Origin: Prevotella sp.
GTDB lineage: Bacteria; Bacteroidota; Bacteroidia; Bacteroidales; Bacteroidaceae
Reading direction: 5' to 3'
Assembly (NCBI GenBank): GCA_017617615.1
Contig: JAFZVV010000003.1
Coordinates: forward strand, 1-64,000
Length of the DNA: 64,000 bases
The translations under genes and the position numbers were made by a program. Under the pieces are notes generated by a model. It searched no databases. It was given only the letters and a program-made list of their open reading frames with translations, and was not told the origin of the DNA. Below are positions 32,401 through 41,659 of the stretch, piece by piece. The stretch's first letter is position 1. The number at the start of each line of letters is the position of its first letter.

Positions 32401-33273
32401 TTACTTAATGCGAATGGTTTTGGTGGTCTTTGGGGTCTTGGCTTTACCCGACGTGGTGGTGCCGGTGCCATTGTAGTATCTGAGTGCCTCGGGCAGCACT
32501 TTCTGGATATTGGCGATGCGCTGTGCGTCGGTGGGGTGCGTGCTGAGGAATGCCGGTGTGGAACTGTTGCTCGATGCTGCCATGCGCTGCCAGAAAGAGA
32601 TGGCCTCGTTGGGATCGTAGCCTGCCATGGCGGCGAAGATGAGTCCGATATGGTCGGCCTCTGTCTCGTTGTCTCTCGAATATTTCAGTGTCGCCATCTG
32701 CGAGCCCAGTCCATAGAGCGTGGCGAGTGTGGATGCCGTATTGGTTCCCATGCCTACTCCCTGGAGCACGGCGCCTGCCACCTGTCCGATAGCCTGTTGA
32801 TTGGCTTGTTTCTGGTATTGTTCCGAGGAATGGTAAGCCACGGCATGTGCTATCTCATGTCCGAGCACAATGGCGAGCGCCGCCTCTGTCTGGGTGACAG
32901 GCAGCAGTCCTTCATACACAACGATTTTTCCTCCTGGCATACAGAAGGCATTGACCTGATTTTCCTGCACGAGATTGAATTCCCAGTTGTAGTTCTGCAC
33001 CTCGTCGGCATATCCGTTGTTACGCAGGTAGGTCTCCACGGCGGTGGCGAGCCGCTGTCCCACGCGCTTCACCATGGCGGTCTTGGTGGCATCGGTAGAG
33101 AGTTTTGCCGTAGATACGAATTTCTTGTACTCCGAGAAACTCGACGTGAGTATTTCGGTGTTGTTGCTATAGACTTTCTGTTTGCGTCCTGTCACGGGCA
33201 CCACTCTCGAGGTGCCGCATGCAACCATGATGAGTGCTGCGATGAGCAGCGCCATGTATTTTCTTGTCTTCAT
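32401..33273 (-). CDS. M48-family metalloprotease lipoprotein
   Basis: The 290-residue protein has a lipoprotein signal (LLIAALIMVACGTS, Cys about residue 19), the zinc motif HEIAH (in VLGHEIAHAVAYHS), the third ligand region (NETEADHIGLIFAAMAGYDP) and the C-terminal STHPTDAQRIANIQK motif. It resembles periplasmic BepA/LoiP-type proteases that act on outer-membrane proteins. It lies 8 bp upstream of nfeD and 12 bp after the PH-domain gene. Confidence 0.92.
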   Translation of the reverse strand: MKTRKYMALLIAALIMVACGTSRVVPVTGRKQKVYSNNTEILTSSFSEYKKFVSTAKLSTDATKTAMVKRVGQRLATAVETYLRNNGYADEVQNYNWEFNLVQENQVNAFCMPGGKIVVYEGLLPVTQTEAALAIVLGHEIAHAVAYHSSEQYQKQANQQAIGQVAGAVLQGVGMGTNTASTLATLYGLGSQMATLKYSRDNETEADHIGLIFAAMAGYDPNEAISFWQRMAASSNSSTPAFLSTHPTDAQRIANIQKVLPEALRYYNGTGTTTSGKAKTPKTTKTIRIK

Positions 33274-33285
33274 ATCGTTTAGGGA

Positions 33286-33789
33286 TTATTTAGTTAGATG
33301 TTTCTCTTCGGTTGTGGCAGCGACGGTGGCGGTGCTGATTTTGTCGATTTGCTCGTTCACCTTCGTGCTGAAGTCCATGGGATTGTAGATATACTTGAAG
33401 ACGTCCACCACCTCGCCCGTGGTCACCGCCACGTGGCCGTAGTTGAGCAGTCGTCCCATGATGCTCTGTGTGACCTTGATGCCCTCGCACTTGCGTAGCA
33501 TCAGTTCGTTGGAGTCGCGCTTGATGATGCCCGTCTTGAGGATGATGCGCTTGTTGGTGAGGATGAACCGTTTACCGTTGTTGATGAGGATGGCCCACAG
33601 CGCGGCGAGCAGGAGGAAGACGCCGCTGAAGATGAGCCGGTACTTCAGTGTATCCTCGCCGATAGGTATGAATGGCAGCGCCAGGGCGATGATGACCAGC
33701 AGCAAAGGCAGCCAGTAGAGCATGAAGTGGAACTTTGCCTCGCATACCACATGCTCGCCTTCCATCATGTTTTTGTTGATAAATGACAT
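33286..33789 (-). CDS. PH domain-containing membrane protein (bPH2/YdbT-like)
   Basis: The 167-residue protein starts at MSFINKNMMEGEHVVCEAKFH (33789); the frame is open to 33864, but the extra 25 residues are basic and not family-like. Two membrane helices (about 26-45, FMLYWLPLLLVIIALALPFI, and 53-72) precede a bacterial PH domain (RFILTNKRIILKTGIIKRDSNELML, GHVAVTTGEVVDVF). Function is unknown; it leads the M48-NfeD-SPFH operon. Confidence 0.85.
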   Translation of the reverse strand: MSFINKNMMEGEHVVCEAKFHFMLYWLPLLLVIIALALPFIPIGEDTLKYRLIFSGVFLLLAALWAILINNGKRFILTNKRIILKTGIIKRDSNELMLRKCEGIKVTQSIMGRLLNYGHVAVTTGEVVDVFKYIYNPMDFSTKVNEQIDKISTATVAATTEEKHLTK

Positions 33790-34232
33790 GTTCTTGGGTT
33801 GTATTATACGTGTTTTACAATAGATGCGGAGGAGCCGGTGCCCCATCGCGTTTTTCATCAGCAAATATACACATTATTTCTGAAACCGACATGTTTTTGG
33901 GAAAAAAAGCAGCAAAAAACGCAAGTTTTGCCTATGCATGACTATAGGGAGCCAAAGAGAGCCTGAAAGAAAGGATGAGGGGGAGGCGGGGGACAGGTGG
34001 GAGACAGGATTGCGACAAAGTCGCAACATACTGAACGGCCTTTGTTACTGATGGGCATTTGGGATATGGCGAAAGATGGAAGCGGCAGGGAACCTGGGAT
34101 ATGGTGAATGATGGAGGCGGCGGGGAACATGGGATAGAACGGACGACGGCCCGCCATGTGGCGAGCCGTCGCTATGAAGAGAACCTTCAAATTGCTATTG
34201 TTATTGTAGCGAGTGAAGTATAGGCGTAAAGG
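33790..34232. other. Non-coding gap with a direct repeat and a hairpin
   Basis: Two 35-bp imperfect copies (GGGATATGG-GAA-GATGG-GGCGG-GGGAAC) lie at about 34062 and 34097. A hairpin CGACGGC-CGCC-ATGT-GGCG-GCCGTCG at 34143-34171 is downstream of the small peptide gene and may be its terminator. No gene was seen. Confidence 0.55.
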
Positions 34233-34418
34233 TCAGTTCCAGAGCTTGTTCTTTGGGGTGTCGGGGGTGTAGTCTCCCCACCCCTCTTCTTCTTCGTCGT
34301 CGAAGGCATAAGAGTTAGCCCCTCCCACTGCAGGGTCAGACATCTCGTTGGGCACCATCACCGCTGTGGTGTCGAGTGCGATGATTTCCGTAGTCGGAAT
34401 ACGATATTTCTTTTTCAT
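34233..34418 (-). CDS. Small acidic peptide of the MKKxYxxPT family, second copy
   Basis: The 61-residue protein MKKKYRIPTTEIIALDTTAVM... has an acidic C-terminal half with DDEEEEGWGD and ends NKLWN. It aligns with the peptide at 1963-2142 (MKKxYxxPT, A..T, Met near residue 21, GWG, late Trp). It starts 2 bp after the stop of the C10 protease gene, so it is translated from the same mRNA. No signal peptide is seen. It could be a protease inhibitor (C10 enzymes often have small linked inhibitors), a peptide precursor or something else; the data do not decide. Confidence 0.65.
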   Translation of the reverse strand: MKKKYRIPTTEIIALDTTAVMVPNEMSDPAVGGANSYAFDDEEEEGWGDYTPDTPKNKLWN

Positions 34419-34420
34419 GG

Positions 34421-37400
34421 CTATCTCACTATTTTCTTTCCTTCAACAATATACACACCCTTTGGCAGATGGCCGATGTCGGCCTTTCCGCCGTTCACTG
34501 TCACCGTGGCCACCTTCATGCCGTCGACAGTGTAGACATCCACCTGCTGTCCGTCGGTGGCCGTCACCTGTGGCATGCAGATGCCGTCGGTCTCATCGAA
34601 GATACCGATGTTGAGCTGTGCCGGCGGGTCGATGGTCCGGTCGTTGATGGTGAAGTAGCACAGGTTGTGCTTACCCTGCCAGCATGTAGACCCTTTCACG
34701 AAAGCGCTGCCCGCATCGTTGAGCACATAGGCATTCTCCATCCGCTTCATCATCGCTTCATATTCCTCATCTCTGGCGGTATAGCTTGTGCCACCTGAGA
34801 TGCCAATAAACTCATAGCTGTCGCTCACCACTGCCGATACCGTGGTCTTCTCCACCCACACATTGGTGGCACTGAACTCCAATAACTTGTTGGTCATGTC
34901 GTATTGTGCTCCCCAATGGTCGCCAGGCACAGCGAAGATATAGGGCACGTTGGGCACCCATGTCTCAGCGTCGGCGAACTTCACGGTGTTGCCCACGACC
35001 TGCTTGAACTCCCTCACCCAGAAGTCTTTCTCCTCGGTGTCGTTGCCATGATACCAATCCACCACCTTGTCGCCAGAGGTCACTTTCTCCACCGGGAAAG
35101 GCAAGGTAATTGTCTGCCATCCCTTCTTGCCGTCGGCTCCTATCTCGGGTAAACAAGTGTAGCGTGCTTCCCTGGTGACAAAGAACCGTTTGGGTACGAA
35201 GAAGTCCTGAGCATCAAGCAGCAACAGTCCTAAAGCTTGGCCATTCACCACGACATTGGCTGCGCTAATTTTGTTGAAACCCTCATCGTCTGACACATAG
35301 TATATGGTGGAGGAATTGAAGTTCTCGGAGAGGTCGACATCGTAGTTGCTCATGTCGAGGTCTTCCAGACTCACGGCAGCCACCCCGTCGGGTACGGTAA
35401 TAGTGGAAGTGGGCGCCACGGCATAGCGCTCACCGTTGCCCTTCCAGTAGACCACGCCGGGGACGACCTCGGCGTACCGCGATATTGAGGCCAGCACCGT
35501 TCCCGACGGGTCGGTGAGTTGATATTTGAACTTGTCGCCTATGGCCAAAGCCGAGTAAGGAATGGTAATGGTCTTCTCCTTACCCGCCTTGATGCTGACA
35601 GGTATCAGTTGTTCTTTTGGAATATAATATGTTTTTGAATCTTCTATCTTCAAGAACACATTCACCTTCAGGGTGAGATTACCTTCAAAATCAGTGTTAG
35701 AAGTATTTTTGAGGGTGACCGTACCATCGAGCAAAGTACCATACATCTTGGTGTTGTCACTGTTGAAGTTCTTAAAGGCCACGCTACTGGCTGTCAACGT
35801 CGGTGCCGTTCCGCCACTCGCCTCGAGAGGAAAGGCCGAGTTGGTGTAGATTGCGTTGCCCAAGCGGTCGCGGGCCACTACCAGCATCACGTTACCTGTC
35901 TGTGCAGGGAAGAAGAAGTCGACAAAGTCTTCACCACCCTGTGGAATATATACGCCTTCCTCGGCCACCAATTCGTTGCGAACTATCAGAAGGAGCGAAC
36001 TGGAGTAGTCGGCTTCGCCCGTATTCTTCAGGTATACCCTGATTTGGGAGAGGCTGGCATCACAATCGAATCGTTGTTCCACACCAGTTACCTCAAGCGA
36101 CAGTTCCAACGTCTTCACCACGTTGGTGAATGTGGCCTTGCCGTTGCTGATTTCCACGTCGACATAGATAAGGTCGGAGCCCACGTTGGGCAGCCATTCC
36201 TCAGTGCCGTGAACCCTATTCATGCCCAATATCTGGTATTGTCCGTCAGCAAGGTTCTTACCCAGACCACGGAACATACTGCCTCCATACGACCAGGTAC
36301 CACCTCCCACTTCATCATTATCCGTATAGGTCACTTGTTGCAAGAGTTGTCCGTCCTGATACAGTCCGAATCCCCAGTCGATGCCGTCCTGAATACCCGC
36401 AAGACAGAAAGAGAAAGTTACTGATACATTATTGAAACCATTAGCAGAACTATAATCCACAGTAGTGGGGTCATTTGCTTCGAGCCTCACCGTTTTCAAA
36501 GCACTCTCTTCTTCCTGGCCTGTCGCCTCATTGCTTATCTCGACATTGCATACGCCGAGGATAGCATCTTGGTCAAGGGAATAGCCACCACAGTCGCTGC
36601 TGCCACCCGTGCCTTGATTAGACGGGCGCAGGGCCTGCAGGCGGAAGTATCCGTCGGACTTTCCTCCCCATCCCCAGTTGATGTGGTAGAGGCCATGGCC
36701 GTCGTATCCGTCGCAGATAAACTCATGTCCGCCTCCACCCGAAGTTTTTGCCCCATAGAGCACAGGCCTGTTGTTCCTTAGTTCATTATAGATAAGTTCA
36801 TCCCATACCTCGGTAGTGTAACCCGACCGTCTCTGCCAGGTGGGATTTCCTGGATAACCGAAATAGTTTTTCAATGCGTTGGGAATATCAGACTCATATC
36901 CTCCTGACTCGTTCGGGCCATAGTTCATACGCACAGCCTGTCCGCAATAGCGCATCAATTTGGCCACCGCCTGTTCGGCCTCTTCATCATCCTCTCCTGT
37001 GTTGACATAGACGGGTTTCATCTTCGCCCAATTGAAAGTGGTTGCCGGAAGCGCATCGAATTGATCACCATATTTAGATGTATATGCAGGAATTACCGAT
37101 GTTGCTTCCTTTGGCCACTGATAGTAGTACATCACCTGTGCCAGTGCCGTGGCCACACACCCTGTGACACATTGCACGCCATCGGGCTTGAAACACAACT
37201 GGTTGTAGGGGTCACTCTGGTTCCAATGCGTCACGATGAGTGGTGCCACCACCTGCCGTGCCACCTCCACAGTCTCATCTCCGTTGTTTGCGGCGGAGAG
37301 TCCCTGTGCCCTTGCCGCACTGATTTCCTCGGCATACCCATCAAGGAATGCCTGCATGTTTTCGGGGATGTTGTCGGCATCGAAGGAGCCGCTGTCGGCA

Positions 37401-37684
37401 TATCCCAGCACATCTTCGGCGCAGTCGTCGCCGGCAATGATGACAAAGCCGGCATTACTGCCGTTGTTGAACACATAGTAACAAGCGTTCATGGCAGGTG
37501 CCCCGTTCTGGTGGGCACGTTGCTTTCCCTGATAGGCGAGGTTGAGGGTAGCGTTTGCCGCCATGCCCTTCTTCACGAGGAACGCCTTTGCCTTCTGCAG
37601 TGCCTGTTGCTGCGTCACCGGATTGGCGACGGCGCATGTCACGCACAGCGTAAGCAAAAGAAAAGAAAGTAAAAATTTTCTCAT
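34421..37684 (-). CDS. C10-family (streptopain-like) cysteine protease with type IX tail
   Basis: The 1087-residue protein has a signal peptide (MRKFLLSFLLLTLCVTCAVA), a streptopain inhibitory prodomain (about 21-140, with QQALQKAKAFL and the conserved YYVFNN and GFVIIAGDD), and the C10 catalytic core with Cys176 (GCVATALAQVMYYYQWP), His320 (GGGGHEFICDGYDG) and NWGWGG. A long C-terminal extension of beta domains follows (about 390-1060). The end LPKGVYIVEGKKIVR is a type IX sorting tail. It is a probable secreted endopeptidase activated by prodomain removal, with a paralogue directly upstream. Confidence 0.92.
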   Translation of the reverse strand: MRKFLLSFLLLTLCVTCAVANPVTQQQALQKAKAFLVKKGMAANATLNLAYQGKQRAHQNGAPAMNACYYVFNNGSNAGFVIIAGDDCAEDVLGYADSGSFDADNIPENMQAFLDGYAEEISAARAQGLSAANNGDETVEVARQVVAPLIVTHWNQSDPYNQLCFKPDGVQCVTGCVATALAQVMYYYQWPKEATSVIPAYTSKYGDQFDALPATTFNWAKMKPVYVNTGEDDEEAEQAVAKLMRYCGQAVRMNYGPNESGGYESDIPNALKNYFGYPGNPTWQRRSGYTTEVWDELIYNELRNNRPVLYGAKTSGGGGHEFICDGYDGHGLYHINWGWGGKSDGYFRLQALRPSNQGTGGSSDCGGYSLDQDAILGVCNVEISNEATGQEEESALKTVRLEANDPTTVDYSSANGFNNVSVTFSFCLAGIQDGIDWGFGLYQDGQLLQQVTYTDNDEVGGGTWSYGGSMFRGLGKNLADGQYQILGMNRVHGTEEWLPNVGSDLIYVDVEISNGKATFTNVVKTLELSLEVTGVEQRFDCDASLSQIRVYLKNTGEADYSSSLLLIVRNELVAEEGVYIPQGGEDFVDFFFPAQTGNVMLVVARDRLGNAIYTNSAFPLEASGGTAPTLTASSVAFKNFNSDNTKMYGTLLDGTVTLKNTSNTDFEGNLTLKVNVFLKIEDSKTYYIPKEQLIPVSIKAGKEKTITIPYSALAIGDKFKYQLTDPSGTVLASISRYAEVVPGVVYWKGNGERYAVAPTSTITVPDGVAAVSLEDLDMSNYDVDLSENFNSSTIYYVSDDEGFNKISAANVVVNGQALGLLLLDAQDFFVPKRFFVTREARYTCLPEIGADGKKGWQTITLPFPVEKVTSGDKVVDWYHGNDTEEKDFWVREFKQVVGNTVKFADAETWVPNVPYIFAVPGDHWGAQYDMTNKLLEFSATNVWVEKTTVSAVVSDSYEFIGISGGTSYTARDEEYEAMMKRMENAYVLNDAGSAFVKGSTCWQGKHNLCYFTINDRTIDPPAQLNIGIFDETDGICMPQVTATDGQQVDVYTVDGMKVATVTVNGGKADIGHLPKGVYIVEGKKIVR

Positions 37685-37742
37685 GATGTTGGTAAGATAT
37701 AGTTATTTGGTTTTGTATTTACATGGAAAGACCTATATCATG

Positions 37743-37773
37743 CAAAATTAGTGATTTTCAAGCATAAAAGCAA
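37743..37773 (-). promoter_or_regulatory. Promoter of the type IX-tailed C10 protease gene
   Basis: On the minus strand TTG (37771-37773), 20 nt, TAATTTTG (37743-37750), 58 bp upstream of the start codon. It drives the protease and the small peptide gene. Confidence 0.75.
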
Positions 37774-37804
37774 AATTATCATTGAGTAAATGCGTGCAAA
37801 AAGA

Positions 37805-37833
37805 ACTGTGTGCGCACAAAATACGCACACAGT
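37805..37833 (-). terminator. Terminator of the dockerin-bearing C10 gene
   Basis: ACTGTGTGCG and CGCACACAGT form a perfect 10-bp stem with a 9-nt loop. On the minus strand it is followed by TCTTTTTG. It separates the two protease genes. Confidence 0.8.
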
Positions 37834-37867
37834 CCCTAAACCGGAGGTTTCTCCCTGGCGGTAATGC

Positions 37868-40800
37868 CTATTTCCCTAAGATGATGTTGATGATTGCGGT
37901 CACATCCACCATGTTGATCAGTCCGTCGACATTGACATCAGCGTTGGTGAAGTCGAAAGGCGAAGGCATCTTGCCCAGGATGTAGTTGATGATGGCGGTG
38001 ACATCCACCATATTGATCAATCCGTCGTTGTCGGCATCACCCAACAGGGCCGTTGTCTCGGGCAGACGGATGCCGTCGGGATTCTCGTAACTGATGATGA
38101 GACTGGTGGGGATTATCGCGTCGTCGGTCTTTCCCACGAAATAGGCCTCCGTCGGCTTGACGGTTATCATATCCGCCAGGTCAAAGGCATTGCCCTTGGC
38201 ATTGAGCCCATAGGCATTGTTCACCGTCTTCTCGCCAGTGGAGCCGATGAAGTCGTAGCCATTTCCTGCCATCTGACAGACAACTGTCTGTATCACTTTC
38301 ACATTGGATGCGGAGAGTTGGAGGTCCTTGTCAGTCATGGCATAATCCTTGCCCCATCGGTTGCCGGGTATGGCGATGATATACGGTGCGTTGGGCATCC
38401 AGGTGTCGAGGTCGGCGAACTTCGCCTTGTCGCCATCGACCCTGGTAAACCTCATTACCCAGAAGTCCTTGTCGTTGTCGGTCTCATTGCCGTGATACCA
38501 GTCCACCACTTTTCCGTCGGAGGTGACCTGCTGCACGCCGAACGGCAGCGTGATGGTCTGCCACCCGTTCTTGCCGTCAAAGCCTACGGTGGGTTTGTAA
38601 GTGTAACTGATTTTTGAAGCCGTGAACGACTGCGGCACATAGAATCCCGATGTCTCTGTCAGGACGATGTTGTCGGCCTCGTACCCCTTCACCACGTTCT
38701 TGCCTTTCAGCGATGACGGGACGGTGGCATTGTGGGCGAGGTAGTAGAGGGTGTTGGCATTGGCGTTGGGCTTGATGGTGGTCTGCGAGAGACTCGTGAT
38801 GTCCTCGAAACTGGCAGCCACGGCATCCTCTGGCACTTTGATGGTAGAGGCGGGGGCCACGGCGGTGCGCGTGCCGTCGGCTGTCCAACTGACAAACGCC
38901 GGGGAAACCGTGATGTTATACTCCTCGCAATACTTCTCCACCTTTCCGTCGCCTATCCATACCCAGTAGACATCGCCCATGGCGAGTTCGTGCGTGAACG
39001 TCACTGTCTTCTCTTCGCCGGCAGCGATGAAGACATCGTATGACTGGATGAAGCCAGAGAACGACCCCATTGTATTCTTCACATACATCCACTTGGTCAT
39101 CTGGTTGTCGTAGTCGGTGGAAGAATTGTTCTTGAACGTGACAGCATATTCTACCAGCCGTCCATACTGTTTGCTGCCCGACACGTTTCTGAGTACAGCG
39201 TTCGTCACGGTGAGTTTGGGCGAAGCCACCTGGTTGGAGATGGTGAATTTCCCATTGTATATGGCACCGGAACTGTTCTGGGTCGTGGAGACCACGATGG
39301 TATGCTGGCCTGTGGTCGCGGAGAACACGAAGTCGACGTAGTCGTCGCCATTGGCAGGGATGAACGCCCCCTCATGAGCCACCATCCCATTGTCGACCAA
39401 CAGATACAACGGGGCATTGTATTCCTCGTCGGCATTGTTGTGCAGGTGCACCCTGAGTTGGCGGGGGTTGCCCGATTGTGTGATGACCTGTTCTACGCCC
39501 GTCACCTCGAGGTTGGCCTCTATCTCCTTGTTGATGATGGAGATGGTGCACTTCCCTCCGGCGATGACTACTTCGAGATAGCGTTTGTCGGAAGAAGCGC
39601 TGGGCTTCCATTCGTTGGTGCCCGCAGGACTGTCGATACCGCGTATCTGGTATGTGCCTGCGGAGAGGTTCCTTCCGAAGTTGAGTGAGAAAGCATTCGC
39701 ATAGTATTGTGCGCTGGGTCCGGAGTAGTTCTCGTTGACCACGATTTTTTCCTTCATCACACCACCGTCGAAGAGTCCAAGACCGATGTCATATCCCTGT
39801 GAGGCATCGATGCTGTGGTACCAATACCAGACGTAAGTGCTGCTGAATCCCCTGCTGGAACTGTAGTTGTACGACACTTGCTGGTCTTCCAGTTCCTCCC
39901 ATCCTTGATAGGGGTCGGTGAAGTAGAATTCCGCCGTCTCTATACCGGGAGCATCGCTGTCGCCACTGCCTGTCATATCGGTCACCACGGTGGGACTGAT
40001 GCCGATGATGGCATCCTGGTCGAGAGAATAGCCGCCATAGTCGCCGCTTCCCCCAATTCCCTGTGTCGAGGGATTGAGTGCCTGCAGTCGGAAATAGCCG
40101 TCACACAGACCTCCCCATCCCCAGTTGATGTGGTACATGTCATGTCCGTCGTACCCGTCGCAGATGAACGCATGGCCACCGCCTCCGGAAGTGTCGGCGG
40201 CATAGATGACCGGGCGGGCATGGACCAGTTCGTTGTAGATGATGCTGCTCCACTGGGCAGTAGTATAGTCATCGCGGAATATCCATGATGCCTCGTTCCC
40301 GTATCCGAAATACGACGACAGCGCCGTGGGTATCAAGTTGGTGTATCCTCCCGAACCCCCGGGCGAATAATCCATCTCCACCGCCTGTCCGCAATAGCGC
40401 ATCAGTGTAGCCACAGCATCCTTCTTTGTCTGACTCTCGTTCTGGTTGATGGAGTAGCTGTCGCTCATGTTGTCCCAGTCGAACGACACCGAGGGAAGGG
40501 TGGCGAGTTGACCGATGACACTGTTCGACGTGTAGGCGGGGATGGAGGCGGTGTTTGCCTGGGGCCACTTGTGGTAGTACATCACCTGTGCCATGGCCGT
40601 CGCCACACACCCAGTGACGCACCGCTCGCCCGAGGTGCCGCCCGACCCATAGAGCGGGCATTTCAGGTTGTAGGGTTCGTCTTGGTCCCAGTGGGCCTTG
40701 ACCATCGGTGCTATCACCTGCCGTGCCTCCTCCTGGGCATTGTCGGTCTGGGTACTGGCCATATGGTTTCTCGCCCACGCTATCTGGTTGGCATAGGCAT

Positions 40801-41146
40801 CGAGCCACGCCTGCATGTTGGCGGGGATGTTGGCGGCATCGAACGAGCCGCTGTCGGCATACCCCAGCACCTCTTCTACGCAGTCATCGCCAGCGACGAT
40901 GACGAACCCGGCATCACTGCCGTTGTTGAACACATAGTAACAGGCGTTCCTGGCAGGTGCCCCGTTCTGGTGGGCGCTTTGTTTTCCCTGATAGGCGGGG
41001 CTGAGGGTAGCGTTAGCCGCCATGCCTTTCTTTGCAAGAAACGCCTTTGCCTTCTGCAGCGCCTGGTCCTGTGTCACCGGATTGGCGACAGCGCATACCA
41101 CGCACAGCGAGAACAAGAGAATAGAGAACAGTTGTTTTTTCATCAT
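37868..41146 (-). CDS. C10-family cysteine protease with C-terminal dockerin
   Basis: The 1092-residue paralogue of the neighbouring protease has a signal peptide (about 1-21), prodomain (QDQALQKAKAFLAKKG), Cys180 (GCVATAMAQVMYYHKWP), His325 (GGGGHAFICDGYDG) and NWGWGG. The N-terminal third is close to the other copy; the extension diverges. Instead of a type IX tail it ends with two dockerin type I calcium repeats: GDADNDGLINMVDVTAIINYILGK and VNVDGLINMVDVTAIINIILGK, about residues 1034-1092. A dockerin implies docking to a cohesin, for which the repeat protein at 2172-3806 is a candidate partner (inference). Confidence 0.92.
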   Translation of the reverse strand: MMKKQLFSILLFSLCVVCAVANPVTQDQALQKAKAFLAKKGMAANATLSPAYQGKQSAHQNGAPARNACYYVFNNGSDAGFVIVAGDDCVEEVLGYADSGSFDAANIPANMQAWLDAYANQIAWARNHMASTQTDNAQEEARQVIAPMVKAHWDQDEPYNLKCPLYGSGGTSGERCVTGCVATAMAQVMYYHKWPQANTASIPAYTSNSVIGQLATLPSVSFDWDNMSDSYSINQNESQTKKDAVATLMRYCGQAVEMDYSPGGSGGYTNLIPTALSSYFGYGNEASWIFRDDYTTAQWSSIIYNELVHARPVIYAADTSGGGGHAFICDGYDGHDMYHINWGWGGLCDGYFRLQALNPSTQGIGGSGDYGGYSLDQDAIIGISPTVVTDMTGSGDSDAPGIETAEFYFTDPYQGWEELEDQQVSYNYSSSRGFSSTYVWYWYHSIDASQGYDIGLGLFDGGVMKEKIVVNENYSGPSAQYYANAFSLNFGRNLSAGTYQIRGIDSPAGTNEWKPSASSDKRYLEVVIAGGKCTISIINKEIEANLEVTGVEQVITQSGNPRQLRVHLHNNADEEYNAPLYLLVDNGMVAHEGAFIPANGDDYVDFVFSATTGQHTIVVSTTQNSSGAIYNGKFTISNQVASPKLTVTNAVLRNVSGSKQYGRLVEYAVTFKNNSSTDYDNQMTKWMYVKNTMGSFSGFIQSYDVFIAAGEEKTVTFTHELAMGDVYWVWIGDGKVEKYCEEYNITVSPAFVSWTADGTRTAVAPASTIKVPEDAVAASFEDITSLSQTTIKPNANANTLYYLAHNATVPSSLKGKNVVKGYEADNIVLTETSGFYVPQSFTASKISYTYKPTVGFDGKNGWQTITLPFGVQQVTSDGKVVDWYHGNETDNDKDFWVMRFTRVDGDKAKFADLDTWMPNAPYIIAIPGNRWGKDYAMTDKDLQLSASNVKVIQTVVCQMAGNGYDFIGSTGEKTVNNAYGLNAKGNAFDLADMITVKPTEAYFVGKTDDAIIPTSLIISYENPDGIRLPETTALLGDADNDGLINMVDVTAIINYILGKMPSPFDFTNADVNVDGLINMVDVTAIINIILGK

Positions 41147-41216
41147 TATTAGTTTTTGGGTTACTCATCAATAGGTGCTATAGATACCATAGTCACTATA
41201 GATACTATAGATTATA

Positions 41217-41240
41217 TGGGGGCCTTTCCGGCCCCCATTG
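41217..41240 (-). terminator. Terminator of the paaI-paaK-ACT unit
   Basis: ATGGGGGCC, a short loop and GGCCCCCAT form a 9-bp stem immediately after the ACT gene stop. The following minus-strand sequence is AT-rich. Confidence 0.7.
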
Positions 41241-41242
41241 GT

Positions 41243-41641
41243 TCATAGCACAGTGCATCCTGCATTGCGGAGTGCTTCCTCGCACTTGGCGACGTCGGCG
41301 GTCTTGATGACGAATTTCGCCATGGTGCCTTCCGAGAAGGCATACATATAGTTGATGCCGATATCTGCTGAGGTAAGGCAGCCGAGCACTTCTGCCAGCG
41401 CCCCTGGACGGTCGGAGCACTCGATGCACACCACGTCGGTGATGGAGACGGCGAAGTTGGCCTCGCTGAGCACCACTGCCGCCCTTTCGGTGTCGGCCAC
41501 CACGATACGGAGTATGCCGAAGTCGGGTGTCTCTGTCATGGAGAATGCTTTCATGTTGATGCCGTTGTCGCCGAGTGTCTTTGCCACCTCGCTGATACGG
41601 CCGTTCTTGTTCTCGAGGAACAGTGATATCTGTTTTGTCAT
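41243..41641 (-). CDS. Tandem ACT-domain protein
   Basis: The 132-residue protein consists of two ACT domains: MTKQISLFLENKNGRISEVAKTL and VVCIECSDRPGALAEVLGCL. ACT domains bind amino acids. It directly follows the phenylacetate-CoA ligase gene (18 bp), a pairing seen often in anaerobes and Bacteroidales. It probably senses an aromatic or branched amino acid to modulate the pathway, but no ligand can be assigned. Confidence 0.9.
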   Translation of the reverse strand: MTKQISLFLENKNGRISEVAKTLGDNGINMKAFSMTETPDFGILRIVVADTERAAVVLSEANFAVSITDVVCIECSDRPGALAEVLGCLTSADIGINYMYAFSEGTMAKFVIKTADVAKCEEALRNAGCTVL

Positions 41642-41659
41642 GATGATTAGGTTTTGGTT

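Noticed and set aside
37868..41146. The EF-hand-like C-terminal repeats of the second C10 protease as a generic calcium-binding tail
   Set aside because: The paired D-x-D-x-DGxINMVDVTAIINYILG pattern, repeated twice with a short linker, fits dockerin type I better.
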